Numbered from the stretch's first letter, positions 1 through 7,779 are shown. The stretch: 23,295 bases of DNA from an uncultured Candidatus Melainabacteria bacterium (GCA_934757245.1 CAKVLH010000019.1:1-23295); one strand, 5' to 3'. Notes: generated by a model from the sequence alone, not told the origin. Made by a program: numbers and translations.

Positions 1-334
1 ATTCTGCCCATTCTACAAAAGTAATTTTTTTGCCGGTAGAATATTCTCTGAGTTCGTCCGTAATCGTTTTAATGCCGGCATGCTCAAGCCTATACAAATC
101 AAAATGATAAACAGGAATAGATGCGCTATAGTATTCATTCAGAATTACAAAACTTGGACTTGTAACTTTTTCTTTGATACCCAAAGCTTCAGCTACAAGT
201 TTTACAAACGCTGTTTTTCCGGCTCCGATTTCTCCAAAAAGGTTTACAAAACAGCCGTCATTTTCAACAAGTTTTGCGAACTTATACGCAAGTTTTTTTG
301 TATCGTCTAGTGATTTGCACTTAAATCTACACAT
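1..334 (-). CDS. tsaE: tRNA threonylcarbamoyladenosine biosynthesis ATPase TsaE (C-terminus cut by window edge)
   Basis: TsaE is the P-loop ATPase that works with TsaB and TsaD to form the t6A37 modification on ANN-decoding tRNAs in the cytoplasm. Translating the minus strand from ATG at 334 gives about 111 residues. They contain the Walker A motif GEIGAGKT, then SPSFVILNEY, HFDLYRL and FVEWAE, all in the family order. Usual family length is about 140-160 residues, so only the C-terminal part is missing past base 1. An AAGGAA ribosome-binding site lies 6 nt before the ATG. The start overlaps the last 28 bases of the diguanylate cyclase gene, so the two are almost certainly co-transcribed and translationally linked. 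Identity is firm from the motif series. Confidence 0.93.
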   Translation of the reverse strand, partial: MCRFKCKSLDDTKKLAYKFAKLVENDGCFVNLFGEIGAGKTAFVKLVAEALGIKEKVTSPSFVILNEYYSASIPVYHFDLYRLEHAGIKTITDELREYSTGKKITFVEWAE

Positions 335-1704
335 ACTCTGTTCCTTCCGCCTTCTTTAGCTTCATATAGCGCACTGTCAGCGCGTTTGAATAATTCTTCA
401 CCGGTTTCTTTTACATTAAATTCGGCTAAACCCATACTTATTGTTACATTTATATTTTTTTTGTCAATAGGAATAGGAGTTTCTTCAACCGCCTTTCTTA
501 GACGCTCTCCAACAATTTTCGCTTCTTCAATATGAGTATATGGAAGAAGCACAGCAAACTCTTCTCCGCCATATCTTGAAGGAATATCAGATTCTCTCAA
601 GTGTTCTTTAATAATTGATGCAACAGTTCTCAAAACCGCATCACCACTTGCATGACCATACGTATCGTTTACTTTTTTGAAGAAATCGATATCAATCATC
701 ATTGCGCAAAGCGGATTTTTTTGACGTTTTGTAGTTGCAATTTCTTGCTTCAAACGTACTTCAAATTGGCGTCTGTTATTCAAGTTTGTTAAAGCGTCCA
801 AAGTTGCATACTGCAAAACTTTTGAATAAGTATTGGCACGATTTATAGTAATCGCTGACTGCCTTGTCAGTTGCTCTAAATAACTTATATCACGTTTAGA
901 AAGCTTGTCTAAAGTGCTTCTTGCAACAATACAGCCTGTAATTTCACCGTCCGACGTTAGAGGAAATGCCCCGATTTTATCGTCAGATGTTAAAATATAA
1001 TTCGTTTCCGGCGTCAATTGCTTAAGAGTTTCGTATATTCTTTCGTCCTTACAAGCCTTTGGCCAAACAAGCTTATATTCGTTATCCTGTTTTAAGAACA
1101 CATAAATTAAATGGTCTGAAATAAATCTATCAAGCATTTCACCTATCAAAGGTACAATATAGTTTAATTCATATTGCGTTTCAATAATTTTTGCAATATT
1201 TTTCATTGAATCGTGAAATTCTACATTAATTTTTGATTGTTCATTCAAAACTATATTTTGAAGTTTCAATGAAACTTGTGATACAAAAATCTTCATCAAG
1301 AACAGAAATTCCATATCAATAGAAGTGTCTGCATCAAAACCTAATTCAACAAGTCCAAAAACCTTACCTTCTTTAAGAATAGGCATAAATAGAGAATTGA
1401 TTTTGAAAGATATTTCACCGATTGAAGGTGGAAGTTTGTAAGCCTTTGAATTGATTACAAAATCGTGTTCTTTTATATTTTCAAAAGCAGAATAGATTTC
1501 GGAAGTGTCTTCTATAACATTCCAGCTATCAGCACAATCGCGCATAGTTGAAGTTACGTTATCAAAAACATAAAGCTTTATTTTGTTGATTTTAACAAAG
1601 CTTGATAAAACAGCTTGGAGTTCTGATACTAATTCTGTCGTATCAACTTCTTTTGTCAAAACATCTGAAATTTTTGCTAAAAAATGAAGTTCTTTATTTT
1701 CCAT
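307..1704 (-). CDS. Diguanylate cyclase: GAF-like N-terminus and GGDEF domain
   Basis: This 465-residue protein should make cyclic di-GMP from two GTP. The GGDEF domain fills roughly residues 295-465. It has the metal/substrate segment MIDIDFFKKVNDTYGH (336-351) and an intact active site GGEEF at 379-383. An RxxD inhibitory site (RESD, 370-373) sits exactly five residues before the active site, so product inhibition is likely. Residues about 10-290 look like two GAF-type sensor modules, with no obvious membrane helices or signal peptide, so the enzyme is probably cytosolic; the ligand cannot be told. Its ATG shares one base with the stop codon of the upstream TPR gene (TAATG), indicating translational coupling, and its end overlaps tsaE. 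Catalytic residues are complete, so it should be active. Confidence 0.93.
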   Translation of the reverse strand: MENKELHFLAKISDVLTKEVDTTELVSELQAVLSSFVKINKIKLYVFDNVTSTMRDCADSWNVIEDTSEIYSAFENIKEHDFVINSKAYKLPPSIGEISFKINSLFMPILKEGKVFGLVELGFDADTSIDMEFLFLMKIFVSQVSLKLQNIVLNEQSKINVEFHDSMKNIAKIIETQYELNYIVPLIGEMLDRFISDHLIYVFLKQDNEYKLVWPKACKDERIYETLKQLTPETNYILTSDDKIGAFPLTSDGEITGCIVARSTLDKLSKRDISYLEQLTRQSAITINRANTYSKVLQYATLDALTNLNNRRQFEVRLKQEIATTKRQKNPLCAMMIDIDFFKKVNDTYGHASGDAVLRTVASIIKEHLRESDIPSRYGGEEFAVLLPYTHIEEAKIVGERLRKAVEETPIPIDKKNINVTISMGLAEFNVKETGEELFKRADSALYEAKEGGRNRVCVDLSANH

Positions 1705-2783
1705 TAAAAATCACTATCCTCATCAATTTCTTCAGCTTTAAAATACTCAAATCCGCCACAAGTTCTAAAGTTTTTTAGAATTGCTTTATCAAATTCTTCA
1801 TCCGGAACGATTTTACCATTTACATAAGTATAATTTATACCGGCTGTCGGCTCATCAGTAACTTTTTGTGCGTAATAATCATCGCTGGAAATTAGTTTTC
1901 TTGAAACTTCGTTCAACAAATTAAAAATATATGCAGATTGTAATGTCGAAGAATCAGGCTCTTCTATAATAAGCATTGCGGCTTTTTGAAGCTCGCTTAA
2001 TGAATCATTATAACGGTTTAACTGTCTCAAAAGCACTGCTAAATTGTAGTGAGAATCAAAGCGCATAGGCTCAACATCAATCGCTCTACAGTAATCCAGA
2101 CCTGCTTCTTTGTATTCACCGCGCAAATGATGTGCTACTGCTCTATTATAATAAACATCATAGTTCTTTTTAAGAAATTTCAAAGATTTTGTATAAGCTT
2201 CTATAGCATCACCTAAAAACTGATATGCCAAATATTTTTTTTCAAGAGGAAGATAAACCGCTTTTTGTTTGTACGCTACACCTTTGTTATAATAAGCAAT
2301 CCCGCGATTTGCTCTAACGCTTTTTACATTAGAATAAACAAACGGAATCCAGAGTTTCCATATTTTTAGTTGAGTTATTGTATCAAATTGGTCAATTGCT
2401 TCATCAAAAAATCCTAAATCCTCAGAATATACAATCCCTAAATTCATTCTCGCCATAACAAACTTTGGATTATGTTTTATCGCTTGTTCATACGCATCTA
2501 CAGCTGCAAAATAATCTTCATAAACGGCATAAATATTTCCGAGGTTAAACCATGCTTCGTAATGTTCGGGATAAAGTTTTAAACCTTCTTGGTAAAACTC
2601 AAGAGTTTTTGCCATATTATCTTGACTATAAGCCTGATCACCTTTATAAATGAGGTATGTGCCTTTAACTTTAAGCGCTTGTTTTTCTATCCAACCCCAA
2701 AAGAAAAAGGTCAGAATTGCCAAAATGCAAATCAGAATCACAAGCGTAACTTTTGAAAATAATTTTCGGATAAAACGTTTCAT
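1704..2783 (-). CDS. Membrane-anchored TPR-repeat protein
   Basis: A 359-residue protein. One hydrophobic helix near residues 12-31 follows a basic start (MKRFIRKLFSK) and looks like an uncleaved N-terminal anchor. From about residue 38 onward there are tetratricopeptide repeats, for example AWFNLGNIYAVYEDYFAAVDAYEQAIKHNP and later YYNRAVAHHLRGEYKEAGLDYCRAI-type units (given here only as landmarks near residues 70 and 220). TPRs usually mediate protein contacts, so it may scaffold a complex at the membrane; its partner is unknown. It is the first gene of a run with the diguanylate cyclase (1-bp stop/start overlap), so a signalling link is plausible but inferred. A TATAAT element lies only 9 nt before the ATG. 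Specific function not recognised. Confidence 0.85.
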   Translation of the reverse strand: MKRFIRKLFSKVTLVILICILAILTFFFWGWIEKQALKVKGTYLIYKGDQAYSQDNMAKTLEFYQEGLKLYPEHYEAWFNLGNIYAVYEDYFAAVDAYEQAIKHNPKFVMARMNLGIVYSEDLGFFDEAIDQFDTITQLKIWKLWIPFVYSNVKSVRANRGIAYYNKGVAYKQKAVYLPLEKKYLAYQFLGDAIEAYTKSLKFLKKNYDVYYNRAVAHHLRGEYKEAGLDYCRAIDVEPMRFDSHYNLAVLLRQLNRYNDSLSELQKAAMLIIEEPDSSTLQSAYIFNLLNEVSRKLISSDDYYAQKVTDEPTAGINYTYVNGKIVPDEEFDKAILKNFRTCGGFEYFKAEEIDEDSDF

Positions 2784-2792
2784 ACCTTATTG

Positions 2793-2801
2793 ATTATAGC
2801 A
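2793..2801 (-). promoter_or_regulatory. Extended -10 promoter of the TPR/cyclase/tsaE operon
   Basis: On the minus strand the sequence TGCTATAAT (extended -10) ends 9 nt before the ATG at 2783. Normal initiation 6-8 nt after the -10 would leave a leader of only about 1-3 nt. No convincing -35 hexamer is seen. The element lies in the 43-bp gap after queA, so the operon can be transcribed independently of queA. Confidence 0.6.
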
Positions 2802-2826
2802 TGAAATTTTACCGAAGATTAGTCTT

Positions 2827-3870
2827 TTAATTAATAAACATGCAATCGCCGTAGCTGTAAAAACGATATTTTTCTTTTATAGCTTCATGATAAGCTTCAA
2901 ATATAAAATCTTTTGTCGCCAAAGCACTTACAAGCATTAATAGTGTTGATTTTGGCAAGTGGAAATTTGTAATCAATTTATCAACAACCTTGAATTCATA
3001 AGGCGGATAAATAAACAGCTCAGAAGCACCTTTACATGCCTGAATTCCACCAAACAATTTGTAAGCGGTTTCCAACGTTCTAACGCTTGTTGTTCCAACC
3101 GCTACAAGTTTTTTACCTTCTTGTTTTGCTTTATTAATCAAATCTGCAGTTTCTTGCGTGATTTCAAAAGTTTCAGAATCCATGTGGTGGTCTAAGATAT
3201 TATCACATTTAACAGGTCTGAAAGTTCCAATACCTACATTTAAAGTAACATATCCTATTTGAACGCCTTTATCTGTAAGTTTTTTCAAGATGTCTTGTGT
3301 AAAATGTAAACCCGCGGTAGGAGCAGCAACAGAGCCTTCTTCTTTTGCGTAAACTGTTTGATAACGTTCAAAATCAAGCTTTTTCAATTCTTCATTTGAC
3401 ATTTTACGTTCAATATATGGCGGAAGCGGGATATTTCCTACTCTATGTAAAATCTCGAAGATATCGCCTTCATAAACCATTTGAACAAGCCATTTACCAT
3501 CATCAGGCAAAGGCATTTTTACTTCACATGATAATTCATCAGAAATCTTAATAACAGTGCCGACTCTAACGCGCTTAGATGGCTTAATCAAAACTTCCCA
3601 TTCTTTGTTTTCTCTCTCTTTAAGTAAGAAAACCTCAATCTTTGCACCTGTATCTTTATAGCCGTAAAGACGAGCAGGAATAACTTTTGTATTATTTAAT
3701 ATCAAAATATGATTTTCATCCAACAAATCTACAATGTCATAGAAATGCTTGTTTAAGATTTTATGTTCATCGCGGTTTAGAACCATCATACGAGAATTCT
3801 CGCGCTTGTCTGTCGGTCGTTGCGCGATTAGTTCTTCCGGTAATTGATAATCAAATTCTGATAGTAACAT
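2827..3870 (-). CDS. queA: tRNA preQ1(34) S-adenosylmethionine ribosyltransferase-isomerase QueA
   Basis: QueA transfers and isomerises the ribosyl part of S-adenosylmethionine onto preQ1 at position 34 of tRNA, giving epoxyqueuosine in the queuosine pathway. The 347-residue product has the family landmarks: LSEFDYQLPEELIAQRP at the N-terminus, NNTKVIPARLYG, EGSVAAPTAGLHFT, GTTSVRTLE and LITNFHLPKSTLLMLVSA towards the C-terminus. Length is normal (about 340-360). I chose ATG at 3870 because it aligns with the usual QueA start; an in-frame GTG at 3882 would add four residues. The sequence before the start is a repeat element, so the ribosome-binding region is a run of G residues (GGGGTGGGG) and not a standard site. 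It follows yidC by 66 bp on the same strand and may be co-transcribed with it. Confidence 0.96.
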   Translation of the reverse strand: MLLSEFDYQLPEELIAQRPTDKRENSRMMVLNRDEHKILNKHFYDIVDLLDENHILILNNTKVIPARLYGYKDTGAKIEVFLLKERENKEWEVLIKPSKRVRVGTVIKISDELSCEVKMPLPDDGKWLVQMVYEGDIFEILHRVGNIPLPPYIERKMSNEELKKLDFERYQTVYAKEEGSVAAPTAGLHFTQDILKKLTDKGVQIGYVTLNVGIGTFRPVKCDNILDHHMDSETFEITQETADLINKAKQEGKKLVAVGTTSVRTLETAYKLFGGIQACKGASELFIYPPYEFKVVDKLITNFHLPKSTLLMLVSALATKDFIFEAYHEAIKEKYRFYSYGDCMFIN

Positions 3871-3874
3871 GTTA

Positions 3875-3923
3875 TACCCCACCCCGAAATCAAAGATTTC
3901 GACCCTCCCTCAAGGGGAGGGTA
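3875..3923. repeat. C/G-rich composite intergenic repeat, copy A (yidC-queA gap)
   Basis: Between yidC and queA. It begins TACCCCACCC, then has a 7-bp stem CGAAATC/GATTTCG (3885-3891 with 3895-3901), then an 8-bp stem ACCCTCCC/GGGAGGGT (3902-3909 with 3915-3922), and ends GGGTA. The ends are imperfect inverted repeats with TA at each edge, as in a small MITE-like element. Related copies lie at 10093-10152, 11240-11338, 14082-14226 and 19749-19820. Confidence 0.7.
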
Positions 3924-3936
3924 ATCTATTTTAAAT

Positions 3937-5019
3937 TTATTTTTCTTTAATCTGTTTTGCGTTAGCTATATCAATATCATCGACTTTAGCTTCTTTTTTT
4001 GCATCTTCTGCTTCTAGTTGTTTGTTAATAACCAAAGTTTGTACTACTTGAAAAATATTACTTGAAATCAAATAAAGAAGCACACCAGCAGGAATTGGAA
4101 TGATTACGAATGTAAATGTCAACATAATTGGCATAAACGTATTCATTGATTTTTGCATAGCTGCTTGTGCAGGATCTTGTTGTGATGATTTATTCATTGC
4201 CATCATAGCTTTTTGAGAGAATACCATTGTTACGGCGAATAATGCGATTAACAATAATACATCATAATGGAATGAAGCTTTCATTTCCTTTGTAGGAATT
4301 GAACTGATTAAGATACCGTCTTTTCTTTCAAAGTTTAATGTTTCAGTTTCTTTTGTTTGAGCATCGGTTACATCAATTTCAGCTTTTTCAATTTGGTCAA
4401 GTTGACTAAATTTCAAATTCAAACTATCAAGGCTAACTTTGAAGTCTGCATTTTCACCTGGAGTAAGTTCACCTTGAACTTCAACAGCTTTAGTCGGTTT
4501 AACAACTTTTACGTTTAATAAAGGCTCTTCAACACCTTTCAAGTAAACTTTTGCTGTTTTACCAGCCATAAATGTATCGTATTTTGCAACACCCAAAACT
4601 CCATCATGTGAAACACCGGCAGAAGTTTTTAAAGTTGCATCTAATCTATTAATGAACAAGAAATGAGAGTCGCCTGCCATTTGAATAAATTGTGGACTCA
4701 TTAATGTTGAATACAACAAAATGAAAATTGGCATTTGAATAAGCAATGGAAAACATCCTGCCATTGGATTGAATTTATGTTCTTTGTAGAATTCCATCAT
4801 TTTTTGTTGCATTACTTGAGGATTGCTTTTGTATCTTTCTTGAATAGCCTTCATTTTAGGTTGCAACATTTGCATAGTTCTCATAGAACGTTGTTGCGAC
4901 AAGCCTAATGGCCACATAGCAGCTCTAACAAGAACTGTTAATAAAATAATCCCAATACCATAACTTCCTGCAACAGAAAGCATTTTTAAAACGTCGATAG
5001 TTAGTGTTGTAAAATCCAT
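3937..5019 (-). CDS. yidC: Membrane protein insertase YidC (Oxa1/Alb3 family) with lumenal-type insert
   Basis: YidC inserts and folds inner-membrane proteins, alone or with SecYEG. The 360-residue protein carries the five-helix Oxa1 core. The first helix (about 19-40) contains the groove arginine R32 in LLTVLVRAAMWPL. A cytosolic loop rich in Gln/Met/Lys follows (41-85), then GCFPLLIQMPIFILLYSTL (88-106), YDVLLLIALFAVTMVF (252-267) and two more helices near 293-330. Residues about 125-250 form a beta-rich insert between the second and third core helices. The large periplasmic domain found near the N-terminus of proteobacterial YidC is absent. As I recall, cyanobacterial YidC has an insert in the same place, which supports a cyanobacterial-phylum origin. 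A charged tail follows. ATG at 5019 is preceded by GGGAAGAG. No rnpA or rpmH is adjacent. Confidence 0.95.
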   Translation of the reverse strand: MDFTTLTIDVLKMLSVAGSYGIGIILLTVLVRAAMWPLGLSQQRSMRTMQMLQPKMKAIQERYKSNPQVMQQKMMEFYKEHKFNPMAGCFPLLIQMPIFILLYSTLMSPQFIQMAGDSHFLFINRLDATLKTSAGVSHDGVLGVAKYDTFMAGKTAKVYLKGVEEPLLNVKVVKPTKAVEVQGELTPGENADFKVSLDSLNLKFSQLDQIEKAEIDVTDAQTKETETLNFERKDGILISSIPTKEMKASFHYDVLLLIALFAVTMVFSQKAMMAMNKSSQQDPAQAAMQKSMNTFMPIMLTFTFVIIPIPAGVLLYLISSNIFQVVQTLVINKQLEAEDAKKEAKVDDIDIANAKQIKEK

Positions 5020-5052
5020 ATTTCTCTTCCCTAAGTTATTCTAGTGTCTATT

Positions 5053-5072
5053 AAGTGTACGAACGTACACTT
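5053..5072. promoter_or_regulatory. Perfect 20-bp palindrome at the predicted yidC transcription start
   Basis: AAGTGTACG, two bases, CGTACACTT: a perfect inverted repeat with 9-bp arms (5053-5061 and 5064-5072). The yidC -10 element ends at 5076, so the palindrome covers roughly +1 to +20 of the yidC transcript. It could be an operator for a dimeric repressor or the first hairpin of the mRNA. Confidence 0.5.
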
Positions 5073-5075
5073 TTC

Positions 5076-5104
5076 AAGATACTTTAAATAAAGGTTCAAG
5101 TCAA
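5076..5104 (-). promoter_or_regulatory. Predicted sigma-70-type promoter of yidC
   Basis: On the minus strand: TTGACT (5104-5099), a 17-nt spacer, then TATCTT (5081-5076). Five of six and four of six consensus bases with ideal spacing. The leader to the yidC ATG would be about 50 nt. Confidence 0.65.
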
Positions 5105-5140
5105 GAAAACGAGTTACAATCGGTAACTTTTTTATTTTTG

Positions 5141-5149
5141 TGCTATACT
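5141..5149 (+). promoter_or_regulatory. Extended -10 promoter of ispG
   Basis: TGCTATACT (extended -10) ends 9 nt before the ispG ATG at 5159. Initiation at the normal distance would give a leader of 0-3 nt, so ispG is probably read from a leaderless message. No good -35 hexamer at 16-18 nt. Confidence 0.6.
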
Positions 5150-5158
5150 CAAATCATT

Positions 5159-6220
5159 ATGAATAGAAGAAAATCAAAACAAATTTCAATAGGAAACGTT
5201 AAAATCGGAGGAAACGCTCCTATTAGCGTCCAATCAATGTGTAATACAGACACAAGAGATGTAGCAAAAACATTAGACCAAATCAGCGAACTTGCTTCTG
5301 CCGGATGTGAAATTGTACGTCTTGCAGTCTTAAATAAAGATGCAGCCGCTGCGATAAAGGATATTGTTGCAAAATCTCCTGTTCCATTAGTTGCAGATAT
5401 TCATTTTGATTACAGATTAGCTTTAACTTGTATTGAGAATGGTATCCATGCTCTTAGAATCAACCCCGGAAACATTGGGAAAAAAGAACATACAATTAAG
5501 GTTGTAGAAGCGGCGAAAGCACACGAAGTACCTATTAGAATCGGCATAAATGCAGGTTCTTTAGAAAAAGAATTTGCTGAAATGGATATTCCGCTTCATG
5601 AAAAAATGGTTTTAAGCGCAATGAGACATTTAGAGATTTTGGAAGACTTGAATTTCTATAACACAAAAGTTTCGCTAAAATCTTCTGATGTTCCAACTAC
5701 AATTGAAGCTTATCGTTTAATGGCTAAAAAAGTTGATTATCCGCTTCACTTAGGAGTTACAGAAGCCGGAACACTAAAATCAGGTTTAATTAAATCATCA
5801 ATTGGTTTAGGAACACTTTTGAGCGAAGGTATTGGAGACACAATAAGAGTTTCTCTAACTGAACAACCTGTAGAAGAAGTACATGCCGGTTTTGGAATAT
5901 TAAAAGCTTTAAATCTTCGTCAAAAAGGTGTGAACTTTATTTCTTGCCCTACTTGCGGAAGAACACAGATTGATTTAATCGGATTAGCAAAACAAGTCGA
6001 AGAAAAATTCAAAAATTTAGATTTACCAATTACGATTGCTGTTATGGGATGTCCTGTAAATGGTCCAGGGGAAGCCCGTCATGCAGATTTTGGTATAGCA
6101 GGAGCAATAAAAGAAGGCTATATTTTCAAAAAAGGAGAAATTATAGCAAGAGTTCCCGAAGCCGACTTGATTAATTCATTAGAAAATATTATAATGGAAT
6201 CATATAGTTCAGTTAAATAA
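5159..6220 (+). CDS. ispG: 4-hydroxy-3-methylbut-2-en-1-yl diphosphate synthase IspG (GcpE)
   Basis: IspG converts 2-C-methyl-D-erythritol 2,4-cyclodiphosphate to HMBPP, the penultimate step of the MEP isoprenoid pathway, using a [4Fe-4S] cluster. The 353-residue product has the TIM-barrel N-terminus (NRRKSKQISIGNVKIGG, PISVQSMCNTDTRD) and the C-terminal cluster domain with C263 and C266 in SCPTCGRTQ, C298 in MGCPVNGPGE, and E305 as the likely fourth ligand. Length is normal for the short bacterial form. I chose ATG at 5159 because the longer frame begins at a TTG that overlaps the -10 promoter element, and because NRRKSK is the usual family beginning. A small exported-protein gene follows after 2 bp. 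Divergent from yidC. Confidence 0.97.
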   Translation: MNRRKSKQISIGNVKIGGNAPISVQSMCNTDTRDVAKTLDQISELASAGCEIVRLAVLNKDAAAAIKDIVAKSPVPLVADIHFDYRLALTCIENGIHALRINPGNIGKKEHTIKVVEAAKAHEVPIRIGINAGSLEKEFAEMDIPLHEKMVLSAMRHLEILEDLNFYNTKVSLKSSDVPTTIEAYRLMAKKVDYPLHLGVTEAGTLKSGLIKSSIGLGTLLSEGIGDTIRVSLTEQPVEEVHAGFGILKALNLRQKGVNFISCPTCGRTQIDLIGLAKQVEEKFKNLDLPITIAVMGCPVNGPGEARHADFGIAGAIKEGYIFKKGEIIARVPEADLINSLENIIMESYSSVK

Positions 6221-6222
6221 GA

Positions 6223-6552
6223 ATGGGTGTTATGAGAAAAAATTTATTATTAGTTTTAGCTTTATTTGCGATTGTTTGCGTTAGAGCAAATGCAGATGTT
6301 ACTCCTGCACAAATGACAGAACCAGAATACATGATTAATGGCGGTTATTCAGAAGCAGTTGCTGAAGAAGTTTTAATGATGAAAAATCGCGTAGATGGCA
6401 AGCCTAGCGAACCTTTGTATGAGAAGAAATACAGCAACAACAAATTTGTTAACTTCTTGAAAAATAGCTATTCATATCTTGATCCGGCTCAAGATAGTGA
6501 TGAAAGATATCACCATGATATTCATCAATCACCAAGCTGGCATGATCTGTAG
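6223..6552 (+). CDS. Small exported protein of unknown function downstream of ispG
   Basis: A 109-residue protein not recognised as a known family. Residues 4-24 (MRKNLLLVLALFAIVCVRANA) form a clear Sec signal peptide with a likely cut after ANA, leaving about 85 residues. The mature part is rich in Tyr, Asn and acidic residues, has no cysteine and no membrane helix, and ends in a His-rich stretch (RYHHDIHQSPSWHDL). The gene starts 2 bp after ispG, so it depends on the same message. The ATG at 6232 (MRKN...) is an equally good start. It is followed closely by a strong terminator. The exported location is well supported; the role is unknown. Confidence 0.75.
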   Translation: MGVMRKNLLLVLALFAIVCVRANADVTPAQMTEPEYMINGGYSEAVAEEVLMMKNRVDGKPSEPLYEKKYSNNKFVNFLKNSYSYLDPAQDSDERYHHDIHQSPSWHDL

Positions 6553-6567
6553 AAAGAAACTTATATA

Positions 6568-6603
6568 AAAAAGGCACTTCATTAAATAATGAAGTGCCTT
6601 TTT
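6568..6603. terminator. Bidirectional intrinsic terminator after the ispG operon
   Basis: A 16-bp perfect stem (6568-6583 with 6588-6603) around the loop AAAT; the arm reads AAAAAGGCACTTCATT. An A run on the 5' side and a T run on the 3' side allow use on either strand. It sits 16 nt after the stop of the small exported protein. Confidence 0.88.
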
Positions 6604-6627
6604 ATTTGAAGCGCATCCCATAACATT

Positions 6628-6672
6628 ATAAACAAAAAAGGAATGAACAAAGTCCATTCCTTTCTTGTTTAT
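6628..6672 (-). terminator. Intrinsic terminator of pilT
   Basis: Downstream of the pilT stop on the minus strand. Core stem AAGGAATG/CATTCCTT (6638-6645 with 6655-6662), extended by ATAAACAA/TTGTTTAT (6628-6635 with 6665-6672). On the minus strand the core is followed by six T residues. Confidence 0.8.
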
Positions 6673-6686
6673 AATTAAATTTAAAA

Positions 6687-7757
6687 CTATGAATTTTGCA
6701 AACCACGTTTGAATTCTTCCGGACGACTTGAACGAGCAAGTGCATCTTCCAAAGTGATTTTCTTTCTCATATACAAATCACGAAGCGACATTTCAAGAGT
6801 TTGCATGCCAAATCCGGAGTTTGTTTGCATTGTTGAATAAATCTGAGCAACTTTTGATTCTCTAATCAAGTTTGCAATTGCAGGAATTACCAACATAACT
6901 TCTTGAGCCATTACACGACCTTGTTTTGTACCATCCGCTTGAAGTAACGGTAACAAAGTTTGTGAGAATACTGCAACAAGCGAATTAGACAATTGAACTC
7001 GAACTTGTTGTTGTTGACCTTCCGGAAATACGTCAACAATACGGTCAATAGTTTGTGATGCTGAAGAGGTGTGCAAAGTACCAAATACTAAGTGGCCTGT
7101 TTCAGCAGCTGTTAGTGCTAAACGGATAGTATCCAAATCACGCATTTCACCTACCAGAATGATATCCGGATCTTCACGAAGTGCTGATTTAAGAGCGTTC
7201 GCAAAACTTCTTGTATCCTGACCCAACTCTCTCTGGTGAATAATTGAACGTTTTGAAGGATGAATAAACTCGATAGGGTCTTCAATCGTTAAAATGTGTT
7301 CTGAACGAGTTTCGTTAATATAGTTAATCATTGCTGCCAATGTAGTTGATTTACCTGAACCGGTAGGACCTGTTACAAGAACTAATCCACGTGGTTTCTC
7401 AGCAATTTTTCTAACTGTATCAGACAAACCTAACTCTTTAAAAGTAGGAACTTTTGACGCAATTACACGGAATGCAGCTGCATAATTTCCTCTATCCTTA
7501 TAGATGTTAACCCTAAAACGACTTAAACCTTGGATACCGTATGAAAAATCCAGTTCCCAATCTTGTTCAAGTTTACGTCTTTGTTCTTTGTTTAACATTG
7601 GAAATAATAGCAATTCAACTTCTTCTGGTTTCAAAGCCGGAACATCCATTCTCTGTAAGTTACCGTCAATACGAACAACAGGCGGTAGACCGGCAGAAAT
7701 ATGCAAGTCAGAACCTCTTTGTTTTACGACTACTTCCAAATATTTCTCTATAAGCAT
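6687..7757 (-). CDS. pilT: Type IV pilus retraction ATPase PilT
   Basis: PilT is the hexameric cytosolic ATPase that pulls type IV pilin subunits back into the membrane, powering twitching, adhesion and DNA uptake. The 356-residue protein has an N-terminal PAS-like domain (GSDLHISAGLPPVVRIDG, 15-32), Walker A GPTGSGKST (130-138), the Asp box around LTIEDPIEF (157-164), the Walker B region DPDIILVGEMRD with E204, the His box GHLVFGTLHT (221-230) and a C-terminal segment AIANLIRESKVAQI typical of PilT. Length is normal. It stands alone, without other pil genes, so the rest of the machine must lie elsewhere. GAGGG lies 8 nt before the ATG. The leader contains a small hairpin. Confidence 0.95.
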   Translation of the reverse strand: MLIEKYLEVVVKQRGSDLHISAGLPPVVRIDGNLQRMDVPALKPEEVELLLFPMLNKEQRRKLEQDWELDFSYGIQGLSRFRVNIYKDRGNYAAAFRVIASKVPTFKELGLSDTVRKIAEKPRGLVLVTGPTGSGKSTTLAAMINYINETRSEHILTIEDPIEFIHPSKRSIIHQRELGQDTRSFANALKSALREDPDIILVGEMRDLDTIRLALTAAETGHLVFGTLHTSSASQTIDRIVDVFPEGQQQQVRVQLSNSLVAVFSQTLLPLLQADGTKQGRVMAQEVMLVIPAIANLIRESKVAQIYSTMQTNSGFGMQTLEMSLRDLYMRKKITLEDALARSSRPEEFKRGLQNS

Positions 7758-7779
7758 TAATTAGCCCTCTTATTAATTG

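Noticed and set aside
80..359. Short plus-strand frames over the tsaE region
   Set aside because: They are opposite tsaE, whose motifs are unmistakable.
3870..3882. GTG at 3882 as the queA start
   Set aside because: The four extra residues come from the repeat element and the family begins at the ATG at 3870.
7504..7764. Two plus-strand frames opposite the pilT 5' end
   Set aside because: Antisense shadows of a well-identified gene; no initiation signals and no family resemblance.
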